Below the pieces are notes generated by a model that had not been told where the DNA came from, made no database searches, and was given only the letters and a program-made list of their open reading frames with translations. From CAYRHN01 sp964424115 (GTDB lineage Bacteria > Chloroflexota > Anaerolineae > Anaerolineales > Anaerolineaceae): DNA of 64,000 bases. Below are positions 50,728-59,872 of this stretch, piece by piece (positions within the stretch are counted from its first letter, which is position 1; each line of letters opens with the position of its first letter). Location of the stretch: NCBI GenBank assembly GCA_964424115.1, contig CAYRHN010000001.1, positions 248,001-312,000 of the forward strand, given 5' to 3'. A program made the translations under genes and the position numbers.

Positions 50728-51675
50728 TCAGGCTTCTTCAGTTTTGTTGCGGCGGAACCATGTGCGCCATTCCTTGTTTTCCCATACCACCAAGATCGGG
50801 GCGGCAATGAAGATCGAGGAATAAGTACCCATAGCCAGACCAACCAGGAGAATGACCGAGAATTCACGCAGCGTGACGCCACCGAAGAGGGCAAGTGCGA
50901 GAAGCATGAATTCAGAGGTCATCAACTGTGTGTTGATGGAGCGCTGCAGGGTTTGCACGATGGAGTGATTGGCCAATTTCTCGAAGGGAAGCTTACGGTA
51001 AATGGATGAGTTTTCGCGGATGCGATCAAAGACCACGATCTTGTCCTGAACCGAAAAGCCGATCACGGTTAATAACGCAGTAAGGAAGAGTGAGTCGATC
51101 TGCCAACCAAAGAAATTGCTACCAATGGCGGCAAGGCTGATGACCACCAAGACATCGTGAACCATGGCGATAATCGCGCAAATACCATAGCGCACAGCGT
51201 GTTGGATACCACGGAAAGCGAAGGTGATGAATAAAACCACACCTAAAGCAGCAATAGCAACCGCTAATCCAGCGCGTTGGGTAACTTCCTGCCCGATGGT
51301 TGGGCCAACGGATTCAATGGATAGTTTATTTGTGTCTACTGATCCACTAGCCGGGAATTGCGCCTCGATACGGTTGACAATTTCGATACCGGATATATTG
51401 TCAGTAGCATCCGGGTTCGCGTAAGCAAACTGGATGATCAGATCGTTGTCGCCAACGGTCTTCACCTGCGCGTCTTTGATACCCGGCAAAGAGTTGATGA
51501 ATTCAGTAACATCTCCGGTAAGGGGCGCTGCACCAGAAAACACCAATTCCATGCGGTTTCCGCCTGCAAAGTCAATAGAAAGCGACCAACCTTTGACAGC
51601 GAGAATTACCAAGCCAGGAACAATGACGATCAGGGAGATCAAGAAAAAGAGGTAACGATTCTTAAGGATATTCAT
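50728..51675 (-). CDS. secF: Protein translocase subunit SecF
   Basis: 315 residues, six predicted transmembrane helices: one near the N-terminus (about 9-30) with the D1 motif (IDFAGGNRMEL) and five in the C-terminal half. The conserved VIGFSVQDKIVVFDRIREN is present. With SecD it uses proton flow to pull exported proteins outward. It follows secD by 12 bases and ends at a terminator. Confidence 0.96.
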   Translation of the reverse strand: MNILKNRYLFFLISLIVIVPGLVILAVKGWSLSIDFAGGNRMELVFSGAAPLTGDVTEFINSLPGIKDAQVKTVGDNDLIIQFAYANPDATDNISGIEIVNRIEAQFPASGSVDTNKLSIESVGPTIGQEVTQRAGLAVAIAALGVVLFITFAFRGIQHAVRYGICAIIAMVHDVLVVISLAAIGSNFFGWQIDSLFLTALLTVIGFSVQDKIVVFDRIRENSSIYRKLPFEKLANHSIVQTLQRSINTQLMTSEFMLLALALFGGVTLREFSVILLVGLAMGTYSSIFIAAPILVVWENKEWRTWFRRNKTEEA

Positions 51676-51687
51676 GACGACTCCCGT

Positions 51688-53007
51688 TTAGGCTCCAAAC
51701 CATTTCTTATAATCAGTCGAATTGCTGAACCAATCCACAACATAGCTGAGGAAAGTGCGAGTAATGAAGGTTGCAGAAAACAGGCTGATGATGACACCCA
51801 GAGCTAGTGTGACAGCAAAGCCCTTCACGATTGTAGCGCCAAAAGAGGAGCCAAACCAGAACAGGATGGCGCTGGTAATGAGGGTGGCAAGGTTGGAGTC
51901 GCGGATCGAAGACCAAGCGCGTTTCCAACCCAGCTCTGAGGCCTGCTTGAGGTTGCGTCCCGAGCGAATTTCTTCTTTCATACGCTCGAAAAGGAGAATA
52001 TTCGCGTCCAAAGCACCGCCGGTTGACAACAACAAACCAGCGATACCGGGGAGGGTAAGGGTGACAGGGATCAATTTGTAGAGGGTGAAGGTGATCAAGC
52101 CATAGATGATGATGGCAAGAATGGCAACCACTCCGGGGATCCGATAGAAGAGGATCATGAACAGCGCAACGATAATGAAACCAACGATACCCGCAAGGAG
52201 GCTCTTGTCCAGAGAATCTTTACCAAGGGTGGGGCCAATGGTTCTATCTTCTACAATCTTCATGGAGATGGGCAGAGAACCATATTGTAATTGCACCTTC
52301 AAGGCGTTGGCTTCTTCGGAAGTGAATTTTCCAGTAATCTGGCCTTTGCCGTCTGTGATGGCAGTGCTGATAGTGGGGGAGGAGATCACTTTCTTATCCA
52401 GAACCAGGGTAAGGAATTTGCCAATATTGTTGGCGGTGTGGGTGGCAAAAATCTTGGCGCCTTCGGCCTTGAGAATGAAGGCAACATGATATTCGCCCAA
52501 TTGATTGGTGCCGACGCTTACAGAATCAAGCTGATCGCCGGTCATTACCGTGTTATAGACAACGGTATCAGATGCAATTGGGGCATCACCCTTATTGTAG
52601 TTGGTTACAATTGGATCGCCGGGGTTGAAGAAAGTATCGCCGGTATCCACAAATTCAAGAACACCGGTCGAGCCAATTGTATCCCGAACCGTCTGGGAAT
52701 CGCTGTAACCAGGAAATTCTCCAACGATACGCCGATCACCTGCGATTTGCAAAGTGGCTTCGCTGACACCCAAGCCATTGGCGCGCTGTTCAAGAATTTG
52801 GCGAGCGACTTCCAATGAGTCTGGGTCAACAGCCTGGTCGGCGGGGACATCTGCATCGAGCAGGATTTGGATGCCACCCTGCAGATCCAGCCCCAGAACC
52901 AATTTCAATGGACGCCCAAGGAAGTTGGTGCTGGTGGTCATGGTCGCCCACAACGTGAAGGCAACGATAATCAAAATAATAATCATGTAGGTCGTGCGAC
53001 GATTCAT
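51688..53007 (-). CDS. secD: Protein translocase subunit SecD
   Basis: 439 residues. The N-terminal helix and LVLGLDLQGGIQILLD motif are followed by the periplasmic P1 region and the RND-like six-helix core with GGALDANILLFERMKEE. P1 is short, as in other bacteria outside Proteobacteria. It pairs with secF, 12 bases downstream. A 97-base gap with no hairpin separates it from the P-loop gene upstream on the same strand. Confidence 0.96.
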   Translation of the reverse strand: MNRRTTYMIIILIIVAFTLWATMTTSTNFLGRPLKLVLGLDLQGGIQILLDADVPADQAVDPDSLEVARQILEQRANGLGVSEATLQIAGDRRIVGEFPGYSDSQTVRDTIGSTGVLEFVDTGDTFFNPGDPIVTNYNKGDAPIASDTVVYNTVMTGDQLDSVSVGTNQLGEYHVAFILKAEGAKIFATHTANNIGKFLTLVLDKKVISSPTISTAITDGKGQITGKFTSEEANALKVQLQYGSLPISMKIVEDRTIGPTLGKDSLDKSLLAGIVGFIIVALFMILFYRIPGVVAILAIIIYGLITFTLYKLIPVTLTLPGIAGLLLSTGGALDANILLFERMKEEIRSGRNLKQASELGWKRAWSSIRDSNLATLITSAILFWFGSSFGATIVKGFAVTLALGVIISLFSATFITRTFLSYVVDWFSNSTDYKKWFGA

Positions 53008-53104
53008 CGAAAAAGAGCCTCCGATTCAGACAAATACCAGCCGGGAGCTGGCGATGGGTTGGATTATACCCCCGATAATCTGAGCTGAGTAGGGATGGTA
53101 AAAA

Positions 53105-53515
53105 TCATTCGGAGGGCGTGGATGCAGGTGGGACGATGCCGCGGCTGGATAGAAACTCAAGTACTGCTTTGGCCACTTGTTCTGGGCTGAGTGTATCGGT
53201 GAATAGATAGAGGTCGGCATGCTGGCGTGCATGCGCCAGGCGGCGTTTTTGTTCGTCGTATTCAGATTGATTCCAGACCAAATTTCGACGACGAACTGTT
53301 TCGGAGAATGACGCATCCAGATAAATTAAAATATCAGGATTGGTAATCCGTTGCCACATAGAGGGTACGTAGGAATGTTCTTGCGCAATATGCCGCATCG
53401 AAAAGCCGTAAAGTTGGAGTGCGCTGATCAAGGTGGTTTTTCCTGATCCGCAAGGCCCAACCACCCCAATTAATGGGCGTTTTTTAGAGGCGAGGATTTC
53501 ATTTTTGGGCATCAT
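53105..53515 (-). CDS. Small P-loop nucleotide-binding kinase-like protein
   Basis: 136 residues with Walker A GPCGSGKTT near the N-terminus and a possible Walker B/acceptor (ILIYLDAS). Length and motif order resemble a small nucleotide or shikimate-type kinase, or a P-loop ATPase with an Arg-rich lid (ETVRRR, KRRLAHAR). No substrate signature was recognised. The start overlaps the end of the upstream gene by 17 bases, so it belongs to the SpoIIE-like/channel-like operon. Confidence 0.75.
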   Translation of the reverse strand: MMPKNEILASKKRPLIGVVGPCGSGKTTLISALQLYGFSMRHIAQEHSYVPSMWQRITNPDILIYLDASFSETVRRRNLVWNQSEYDEQKRRLAHARQHADLYLFTDTLSPEQVAKAVLEFLSSRGIVPPASTPSE

Positions 53516-54554
53516 GGATAAAACGATTGATGTGATCGGGTTGTCCTAAGACCACCAATGTATCTTCGTGGGCAATCTCTAAATCGTCTGATGGATGGTA
53601 ATGCGATTGCCCAAGGTGTTTAAAAAACACGACACTGACTGCATACGTGTTCTCCACCTGCCGAATGGAGTATCCCACCATGCGAGACCCCACACTAATC
53701 TCTAGCCTGGCCAGGCTGTTGGGCTGGTCTTCAATAATGAGAGGGGCGGTGACATCGACATTAGAAGCATTTGCGGCAAAAATTGGGGCTGCCATGCCTG
53801 TTGCGCTGAGTGCTCGAAAGCCAAATTGTTTTTGTAATGAAGCGGCGAAATCATCATCAAAGATGCGGACCACCACCTGGATACCCGGGTTGAAATTACG
53901 CGCCTTAACCGCGATTTGTAAATTCAGGCTATCATTTTGAGTGCATAACACAATCCCTCTGGCTTCCCGAATTCCAGCAGCCAGAAGCGCCGAATCGTGT
54001 GTAGCATCATCTTCAATAACCGGAATGCCCATGCTGCGAACTGAGTTGACCAGATCAGTTTTACTTGGAATATCCAGTTCTATGACAACCACCTCTTGAT
54101 CCATATCGTGGAGATTCTTGGCAACCCGGTACCCGAGGTGACCCAAACCAACTAAAATTAAGTGATTGTTGAAGGTGGACGCAACTGCCATTTCCCATTC
54201 CTTTCTCCTGCCGCGGCGGTTAAAAAGGAGAATACCAAAATCAGTCAGCCCTTCAGCTAATATTCCGATTCCCAGGAAGGGCATGACGAAGTGAAAAATT
54301 TGCAGATACCAGGTCTGTGGAAAATTTCCTACCGGTTGGAGGAAGGTCATGGTTAAGATCTGATAGATTGATTCCACGAGACTTCTAACCAGTTCAGAGG
54401 CGAGCTTTGATAATTCAAAATACAGCCATCCGCATCCGATGATGAGGACAAAGAAGGCTATTAGAGGAGCGCGAAATTCTCGCAGAAGGAGCAAGGTGTC
54501 ACGCCAGACGGCGCGAACCTGACGCCACCTGGATGTTACCTCATTCCTCTTCAT
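53499..54554 (-). CDS. RCK-domain protein with a channel-like membrane domain lacking the K+ selectivity filter
   Basis: 351 residues. Two hydrophobic segments (about 31-52 and 88-110) flank a re-entrant-like stretch (YQILTMTFLQPVGNFPQT) that aligns with the pore region of two-helix K+ channels, but the filter TVGYG is absent. A basic junction (RRGRRKEW) leads to an RCK/TrkA-N domain (LVGLGHLGYRVA, DDATHDSALLAAG, about 129-250) and a TrkA-C domain (about 265-351). The RCK part should bind NAD(H) or ATP. The protein may be a sensor or a non-K+ conduit. It overlaps the SpoIIE-like gene by 4 bases. Confidence 0.83.
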   Translation of the reverse strand: MKRNEVTSRWRQVRAVWRDTLLLLREFRAPLIAFFVLIIGCGWLYFELSKLASELVRSLVESIYQILTMTFLQPVGNFPQTWYLQIFHFVMPFLGIGILAEGLTDFGILLFNRRGRRKEWEMAVASTFNNHLILVGLGHLGYRVAKNLHDMDQEVVVIELDIPSKTDLVNSVRSMGIPVIEDDATHDSALLAAGIREARGIVLCTQNDSLNLQIAVKARNFNPGIQVVVRIFDDDFAASLQKQFGFRALSATGMAAPIFAANASNVDVTAPLIIEDQPNSLARLEISVGSRMVGYSIRQVENTYAVSVVFFKHLGQSHYHPSDDLEIAHEDTLVVLGQPDHINRFIHDAQK

Positions 54555-55282
54555 AAGGGGTTTTGTGGTAAGGTAAATTCGTTAACCGGCAGCCGCACGG
54601 TCATGCGTCTGACGGAATCGGTTTCGTTAGAAAGAACGCGTAATACTACAACGCTCATGTCGTCGTTGGGACGCTTTTGATCGAGGCGGATAGCTTCTGC
54701 CAAAAGCGTATCCGCGATTAATTGAGAGGTGGGCTCTTGCTCTTCCAATAGAGATTCCAGGATGGTGCAAACATCGATATCTTGTCCGATCCGCTCACCT
54801 GCGTGCATTACACCGTCGGTATAAATTACGATCGTCGTTCCGCTTTCAAGAGGCATTTCGGTGATCGACGGACGAATATTGCGCGAGGTACCGATGGGGG
54901 CAGAATCGGTGCCAATGCACTCGATTCTTTCCTGGCGGGCAACGAAGATGGGGGTAGGGTTGTTTCTGGTGATCACCAGGGTGCCGCTCTGTAAATCAGC
55001 TGATAGGATGTTCAAGCAAGCAGAAACTTTGCCGTTGCGCTCAGTAAAAAGATAATCAGAGGCAGCTCGCGCAGCAGCGCCATCCCGCACTCCCTCGGCG
55101 AGCAGCGAAATGACCCTTCGCACCACCATAGAGGATATGATTTTGGCACCTTTTCCAGAGGTTTGTCCATCCGACAAGACAATTGAAACCCCGCCGTTTG
55201 GGCGTTCCACAACCTCTAATGTATCACCGCTTTCAGATACAGCATATTTGTTGATCTTTGCGACTGCGACTTGGATTTCCAT
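54551..55282 (-). CDS. SpoIIE-family protein phosphatase
   Basis: 243 residues. The PPM-type SpoIIE fold is shown by LSDGQTSGKGA, VIYTDGVMHAGE and RPNDDMSVVV, which supply the metal-binding Asp residues. There is no sensor domain or transmembrane helix. Family members dephosphorylate anti-sigma-factor antagonists. ATG follows an AT-rich leader without a strong SD. Its stop overlaps the start of the channel-like gene (ATGA), so the two are translated together, a pairing I cannot match to a known system. Confidence 0.88.
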   Translation of the reverse strand: MEIQVAVAKINKYAVSESGDTLEVVERPNGGVSIVLSDGQTSGKGAKIISSMVVRRVISLLAEGVRDGAAARAASDYLFTERNGKVSACLNILSADLQSGTLVITRNNPTPIFVARQERIECIGTDSAPIGTSRNIRPSITEMPLESGTTIVIYTDGVMHAGERIGQDIDVCTILESLLEEQEPTSQLIADTLLAEAIRLDQKRPNDDMSVVVLRVLSNETDSVRRMTVRLPVNEFTLPQNPL

Positions 55283-55396
55283 GTGTACATTTTACATCAA
55301 AAAATATTCAAGGAATAGGGCTTTAGATGAATATCTGGCGAACGGGAACCGGCGTATTTTCAGGAGAAGGAAAAATTTGTGAGTTCGAGATAAACC

Positions 55397-55425
55397 TTGA
55401 CGCATAGGTATGATAAAAGTATAAT
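55397..55425 (+). promoter_or_regulatory. Sigma-70-type promoter of rpmF
   Basis: TTGACG, a 17-base spacer and TATAAT, about 60 bases upstream of the rpmF start codon. Confidence 0.8.
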
Positions 55426-55485
55426 TCATCGGCTTTACAGAAAAGCACATCTGGCTGGTATTAATTGGATAGGAGTAATTAGGCA

Positions 55486-55686
55486 ATGGTTCCTCAACCG
55501 AAACGAAAACATTCTAAAGGCCGCCGCGATCGCCGCCGCGCCCATGACGGTTTGCAAGCCGCCAACCTGGTTCAATGCAATAATTGTGGTGAAATGCGCC
55601 TTCCCCACACTGTGTGCGCCAAGTGCGGGCACTATCAGGGGCGGGAAGTGGTTCATATCGCCAAAAAAGAAGAAAAGAAGCAATAA
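55486..55686 (+). CDS. rpmF: 50S ribosomal protein L32
   Basis: 66 residues. The basic N-terminus PKRKHSKGRRDRRRAHD is diagnostic and the zinc-binding form is kept (CNNC and CAKC). It is a short monocistronic gene with its own promoter and terminator, without the usual plsX or yceD neighbours. The C-terminus is Lys/Glu-rich. Confidence 0.96.
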   Translation: MVPQPKRKHSKGRRDRRRAHDGLQAANLVQCNNCGEMRLPHTVCAKCGHYQGREVVHIAKKEEKKQ

Positions 55687-55706
55687 TCAAAATCTTGGCC
55701 TATAAA

Positions 55707-55739
55707 CAATCTGGCGAGAGCAAAGTTCTCGCCAGATTG
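55707..55739. terminator. Bidirectional rho-independent terminator after rpmF
   Basis: A 12-base-pair stem (CAATCTGGCGAG and complement) followed by TTTATTTTA. It also lies 8 bases past the stop of the convergent small membrane protein. Confidence 0.9.
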
Positions 55740-55746
55740 TTTTATT

Positions 55747-55956
55747 TTAGAGCGCACGAGCCAGCAAAAAACCTATCACAGCGATAATGAACGCCAGATG
55801 AAGAAGCAAGTCTGAATCCACCAACCAGCCAGTAGTCGTAATCCGCAGCACAAGGTTGATCAAAGCCAGAAGGATTGCAAGAATGGGCAACAAACCTTTT
55901 CGGGCGGCGAAGAAGTTTGAAAGACGATCAACAAACCTGGAAAACGCCTGGATCAT
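55747..55956 (-). CDS. Small membrane protein
   Basis: 69 residues with two hydrophobic segments (about 22-38 and 48-67) and a basic, amphipathic N-terminus. No family was recognised. It starts 2 bases after the hflX stop, so it is probably coupled to hflX translation. Confidence 0.65.
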   Translation of the reverse strand: MIQAFSRFVDRLSNFFAARKGLLPILAILLALINLVLRITTTGWLVDSDLLLHLAFIIAVIGFLLARAL

Positions 55957-55958
55957 GA

Positions 55959-57305
55959 TTACCTCTGCTCGGGTGATGGGGAAATGGACTTAATCAGGAA
56001 ATTCTGGAAACGGGCCAGAAGGCGGCCCGGGATGAGACCAACCATGGTGACCCCGTTCTTGGAGTGGTCGACATGCTCTACCTGGCCTTGTTCATGGAAT
56101 AAGGATATCAGGGCGCCTTCTGTATAGGGCAATTTAACGGCAATCGGTTGGTAGGTTTCGTACAGGTTCTCTTCAATGGCACGAAGGAAATCGGGGATGC
56201 CTTTTCCTGTCAGCCCCGAGATGGCAACTGCATTGGGATAATCGGCTATAGCCTGACGGGCAGTTTCGGGATCTGGGAGGCAGTCAATCTTGTTCAGGGC
56301 TGTGATCATTGGGATTTGATCGGCATCGATATCTTTAAGCGTTTGTTGTACAGATTGCCATTGAGCCAGTGCATTAAGGTGGGTAATATCAACAAGATGG
56401 ACAAGCATATCCGCTTCGGAAATCTCTTCAAGTGTAGCACGGAAGGCAGCGACAAGCTGGGTGGGCAGTTTTTGAATGAATCCGACAGTATCGGTGAAGA
56501 GGATGGTGTGGCTTGGGGAGAGGGCGACGCGGCGGGTAGTGGGATCGAGCGTAGCGAAGAGCTGGTCGGCGACATAAACGGAAGACTTGGCGAGGTGATT
56601 CAGGAGAGTGGATTTTCCGGCATTCGTGTAGCCAACTATGGCGACTGTGGGGATGCGGGAGCGTTTGCGTTGAGCCCGATAACGCATGCGGTGGGCGCGT
56701 ACCTTCTCAATTTCCGATTTCAAAAAAGATATTTTGCGGCGAATTTCGCGTCGATCAACTTCCAATTGTTTTTCACCGGGGCCGCGTAATCCAACGCCTC
56801 CCACGCTGCCAGATCGCCCAGCGGCACCGCCGGTCTGACGTGCCAAATGCGTCCAGGCGCGGGTAAGACGGGGCAGGCGGTATTCGTATTGGGCAAGCTC
56901 TACCTGCAAACTTCCTTCGCGCGTGCGGGCATGTTGGGCAAAGATATCCAGGATCAAGGCTGTCCGATCGGTGATCTGGACATTGGGGCCCAGACGATCT
57001 TCCAATTCACGCAAATGGCGAGGAGAAAGCTCATTGTCAAATATTACAACACTGGCAAGTGTCTCTTCGACAAGGATCTTGACTTCTTCAACCTTTCCAC
57101 TGCCTATGTAGGTTTCGGAATTAGGTTGATCCAACCGCTGGGTGGTTTCACCGACCACTTCAAGCCCTGCGGTATCGGCAAGTAGAGCTAATTCTGACAG
57201 GGAATCTTCAAGAGTTAGCAGTGAAGGCTGTCCGTGTATCTCAACGCCAACGAGAAAGGCGCGGGGTTTGGGCGCAATGGTGGGATATGAGGTGTGTTTT
57301 GTCAA
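55959..57305 (-). CDS. hflX: GTPase HflX
   Basis: 448 residues. The N-terminal HflX domain contains SETYIGSGKVEE and the family motif GGVGLRGPGEKQLE. The GTPase domain has G1 GYTNAGKST, G3 DTVGF, and G4 NKID. HflX splits stalled or hibernating ribosomes. The start is a TTG (57305), nine bases after the aminotransferase stop. It is part of a four-gene minus-strand unit: kinase, aminotransferase, hflX, small membrane protein. Confidence 0.95.
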   Translation of the reverse strand: MTKHTSYPTIAPKPRAFLVGVEIHGQPSLLTLEDSLSELALLADTAGLEVVGETTQRLDQPNSETYIGSGKVEEVKILVEETLASVVIFDNELSPRHLRELEDRLGPNVQITDRTALILDIFAQHARTREGSLQVELAQYEYRLPRLTRAWTHLARQTGGAAGRSGSVGGVGLRGPGEKQLEVDRREIRRKISFLKSEIEKVRAHRMRYRAQRKRSRIPTVAIVGYTNAGKSTLLNHLAKSSVYVADQLFATLDPTTRRVALSPSHTILFTDTVGFIQKLPTQLVAAFRATLEEISEADMLVHLVDITHLNALAQWQSVQQTLKDIDADQIPMITALNKIDCLPDPETARQAIADYPNAVAISGLTGKGIPDFLRAIEENLYETYQPIAVKLPYTEGALISLFHEQGQVEHVDHSKNGVTMVGLIPGRLLARFQNFLIKSISPSPEQR

Positions 57306-57314
57306 CGTAATCCC

Positions 57315-58523
57315 TTAGGAATGTGGTGGAGGAGTGGTCTTCATCCAATGGACGATCCGCTGCATGGCTTCCTGGATGCGGTGCGTGGCCATTCCAAGAG
57401 AGATGCGTAAATAACCTTCTCCGAAATTTCCATAGACGATGCCAGGCGTGGTGGAAACACCAGCTTCTTCAAGCATGTGATTGCAGAAGGCGATGCTGTC
57501 CGAGTAACCATCTGGCAGCTGCGCCCAAACGTAAATGGCCGCGGGGGGAGTCTCTACCAAAAAGCCTGCCTGTCGAAGGCCATCCAGCACAATATTTCGG
57601 CGGTGGAGATAAATGTCGTTGCGTTCTTCCAACCAGGATTGATCTCCTGTTAATGCTACTACACCCGCATCTAAAACGGCCTGGAAGTGGGAGGAGTCCA
57701 TTTGGCTTTTGTAGGTGTGGAGGTAATTTATCACTTGCTGGTTCCCAATGGCCATGCCCAGCCGCCAGCCGGCCATATTATAGGTCTTTGAAAGCGAATT
57801 AAATTCTACTGCGACGTCTTTGGCGCCAGGAACCTGCATGATGCTGGGAGCAATGTATCCATCGAAACAAACATCGACGTAAGGAGCATCATGGGCAACA
57901 ACGATTTCATATTCACGGGCAAAATCCACCGCTTTTGCCAAATAGTCAAGGGAAGCTATGGCTCCGGTGGGATTGTTGGGGTAATTTAACCAGAGAATTT
58001 TTGCCCGGCGGGCAACATCAGAGGGGATAGCATCCAAATCGGCGAGATAATGATTCTTCTGTAAAAGAGGCATTGTGTAAATTTCGGCCCCGGCAATGAT
58101 CCCGCTGGCCTGGTAAACAGGATATCCGGGATCGGGTACCAAAACCACGTCGCCTGGGTTGACTAACACCTGGCTAAGGTTGAAGAGACCTTCTTTTGAG
58201 CCGAGCAATGCCAATGTTTCTTTTTGTGGGTCGAGGGTTACATTAAATCGACGCTGATAGTATTCTGCAATGGCCTTTTTGAAGGCGGGCGTACCTCCGT
58301 TAGGGGTGTAGCCATGGCTGCTTTCCAGTCGAGCTGATCGAACCAATTCATTGGTGATGAAGTCAATGGGTGGTAAATCAGGGGAACCGATATCGATTCG
58401 AATGATATCCATTCCTTTGGCTTTAAGTGCATTCAGCTTTTGTCCAAGCTGAGCGAAAAAATAAGGCTTGAAAGAGGCAATGCGGTCAGCGGGCTTGATG
58501 TAAGGAGTAGATTGAGAAGACAT
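57315..58523 (-). CDS. Class I/II aminotransferase, LL-diaminopimelate-aminotransferase-like
   Basis: 402 residues of fold-type I. The PLP Lys is in NSLSKTYNMAGWRLG; LNYPNNPTGA and AHDAPYVDV complete the cofactor site. The pattern GSPDLPP, GSKEGLFNL and the DAPY motif resemble DapL-type enzymes and other broad aminotransferases that provide lysine/diaminopimelate, which would feed peptidoglycan synthesis with MurA. Aspartate, alanine or aromatic specificity cannot be excluded. It lies between the histidine kinase gene (6-base gap) and hflX. Confidence 0.85.
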   Translation of the reverse strand: MSSQSTPYIKPADRIASFKPYFFAQLGQKLNALKAKGMDIIRIDIGSPDLPPIDFITNELVRSARLESSHGYTPNGGTPAFKKAIAEYYQRRFNVTLDPQKETLALLGSKEGLFNLSQVLVNPGDVVLVPDPGYPVYQASGIIAGAEIYTMPLLQKNHYLADLDAIPSDVARRAKILWLNYPNNPTGAIASLDYLAKAVDFAREYEIVVAHDAPYVDVCFDGYIAPSIMQVPGAKDVAVEFNSLSKTYNMAGWRLGMAIGNQQVINYLHTYKSQMDSSHFQAVLDAGVVALTGDQSWLEERNDIYLHRRNIVLDGLRQAGFLVETPPAAIYVWAQLPDGYSDSIAFCNHMLEEAGVSTTPGIVYGNFGEGYLRISLGMATHRIQEAMQRIVHWMKTTPPPHS

Positions 58524-58529
58524 TATGGG

Positions 58530-59795
58530 TTAAGTTTCCTTTCTAAAGTTAGTTGAGTCGGATTGCAAATACCAATTTCCAAATTGAATATCGGGAGGGC
58601 GGTCGCGAATGGGCAATAATACATGGAACGTAGATCCAGGGCAGGTGACCTCATCGAACCCGGGGGATTCTGCCCAAATGGCACCCCCGTGAGCCTCAAT
58701 GATTCCCCGAGCAATGTGTAAACCTAAGCCAGGACCGCCGCCTTTGAACTTGGTTTTTCCACTAGAATGAAGCGAGGGATCTCCAATCCGGAAGAATTTT
58801 TCAAAAATACGAGATAAATCTTCCGGTGCTATGCCAATGCCAGTATCGCTCACCAATACTTCAATAAAGCCAGGAAGTTTTCGCCCACCCACCTGGATTT
58901 TTTTATCGTCTGGAGAGTACTTGATGGCGTTTGTTACCAGATTGCGGAATACTTGCAACAGGCGTTCCGGGTCTCCAAAGGTCATCTCGTTTGAACCTGG
59001 AAAATCCAAGATTTCCAAGGACTGATTACGCTCTTTTAGATTTTCGCGCAATTCATTGCGCAGGGCAGTAAAGAGGCGGTTAATCCAAACTGGTTGGAAA
59101 TTCAAGTTAAGCAGGTTATTATCGATCATAGAGACATCCACCATATCATCAACAATCCCGCGTAAGCGGCGTGCACCGGTATGGATACCATCAAGGAGAA
59201 GGATGTTTCCCTCTTGGGTGGATGAATTCACAGATTGATGGGTCTCTCTTTCGAGGTTCTCGCGGAGAATGGCTGAGTATCCCTCAATTAGTGTCAAAGG
59301 TGTGCGCAATTCATGCGAAGCCACCGAAATGAAATCCGACTTGGTCTTATCCAGCCTTTCCATAGTCTGTTTCATCTGGTTTAATTGTTCAGTGACGTAG
59401 GAAACTCGGGATTGGATTTCGAATTGAGCTGCCCGGATAAAGGCGTAATTGAAACAAGGGATTAAAGCATCGATCAAAGTCCGGCTATATTCATCTGGGA
59501 GTCTGTCGCGACACACATGGTAGGTGATCTGGCTCAATTGGTCGATCATCATAGACAATGTCGGTTGGCGATTCTCTAAATCGGTGGTGGTTAAGGCAGA
59601 TGCCCAATCCGAGATGACCGAATCCAGCCATTCCAGCTTGTTGCTTTCAATTGCATGTTCAAGAAGGTCGGCAAAAAGCTCCAATTGTTCTTTTACTTCT
59701 CCATGAGCCCCTTCACCGAGGGTTTTGGAGAGCGAATCCAGACATCGCGCCAACCAGTCCGGGCGGATCCCGCGCAATAAGAGAATCTCATCCAT
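58530..59795 (-). CDS. Cytoplasmic histidine kinase
   Basis: 421 residues without a transmembrane helix. The first 150 residues are helical and of unknown fold, replacing a recognisable sensor domain. HisKA has SVASHELRTPLTLIEGYS, and HATPase_c has VTNAIKYSPDD (N box), DTGIGIAPED (G1), FEKFFRI and GGPGLGLHIA (G2). The product should autophosphorylate at the His in SHELRTP. No response regulator gene is adjacent. Two downstream genes encode metabolic and ribosome-rescue proteins, so linkage may be by transcription only. Confidence 0.92.
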   Translation of the reverse strand: MDEILLLRGIRPDWLARCLDSLSKTLGEGAHGEVKEQLELFADLLEHAIESNKLEWLDSVISDWASALTTTDLENRQPTLSMMIDQLSQITYHVCRDRLPDEYSRTLIDALIPCFNYAFIRAAQFEIQSRVSYVTEQLNQMKQTMERLDKTKSDFISVASHELRTPLTLIEGYSAILRENLERETHQSVNSSTQEGNILLLDGIHTGARRLRGIVDDMVDVSMIDNNLLNLNFQPVWINRLFTALRNELRENLKERNQSLEILDFPGSNEMTFGDPERLLQVFRNLVTNAIKYSPDDKKIQVGGRKLPGFIEVLVSDTGIGIAPEDLSRIFEKFFRIGDPSLHSSGKTKFKGGGPGLGLHIARGIIEAHGGAIWAESPGFDEVTCPGSTFHVLLPIRDRPPDIQFGNWYLQSDSTNFRKET

Positions 59796-59872
59796 ACATA
59801 ATTAGTTTAAGCGAGGAATGGTTTTTTGCCAATAGGCACCCGGGGATGAACTAAAATCAGGATGCTATTCGA

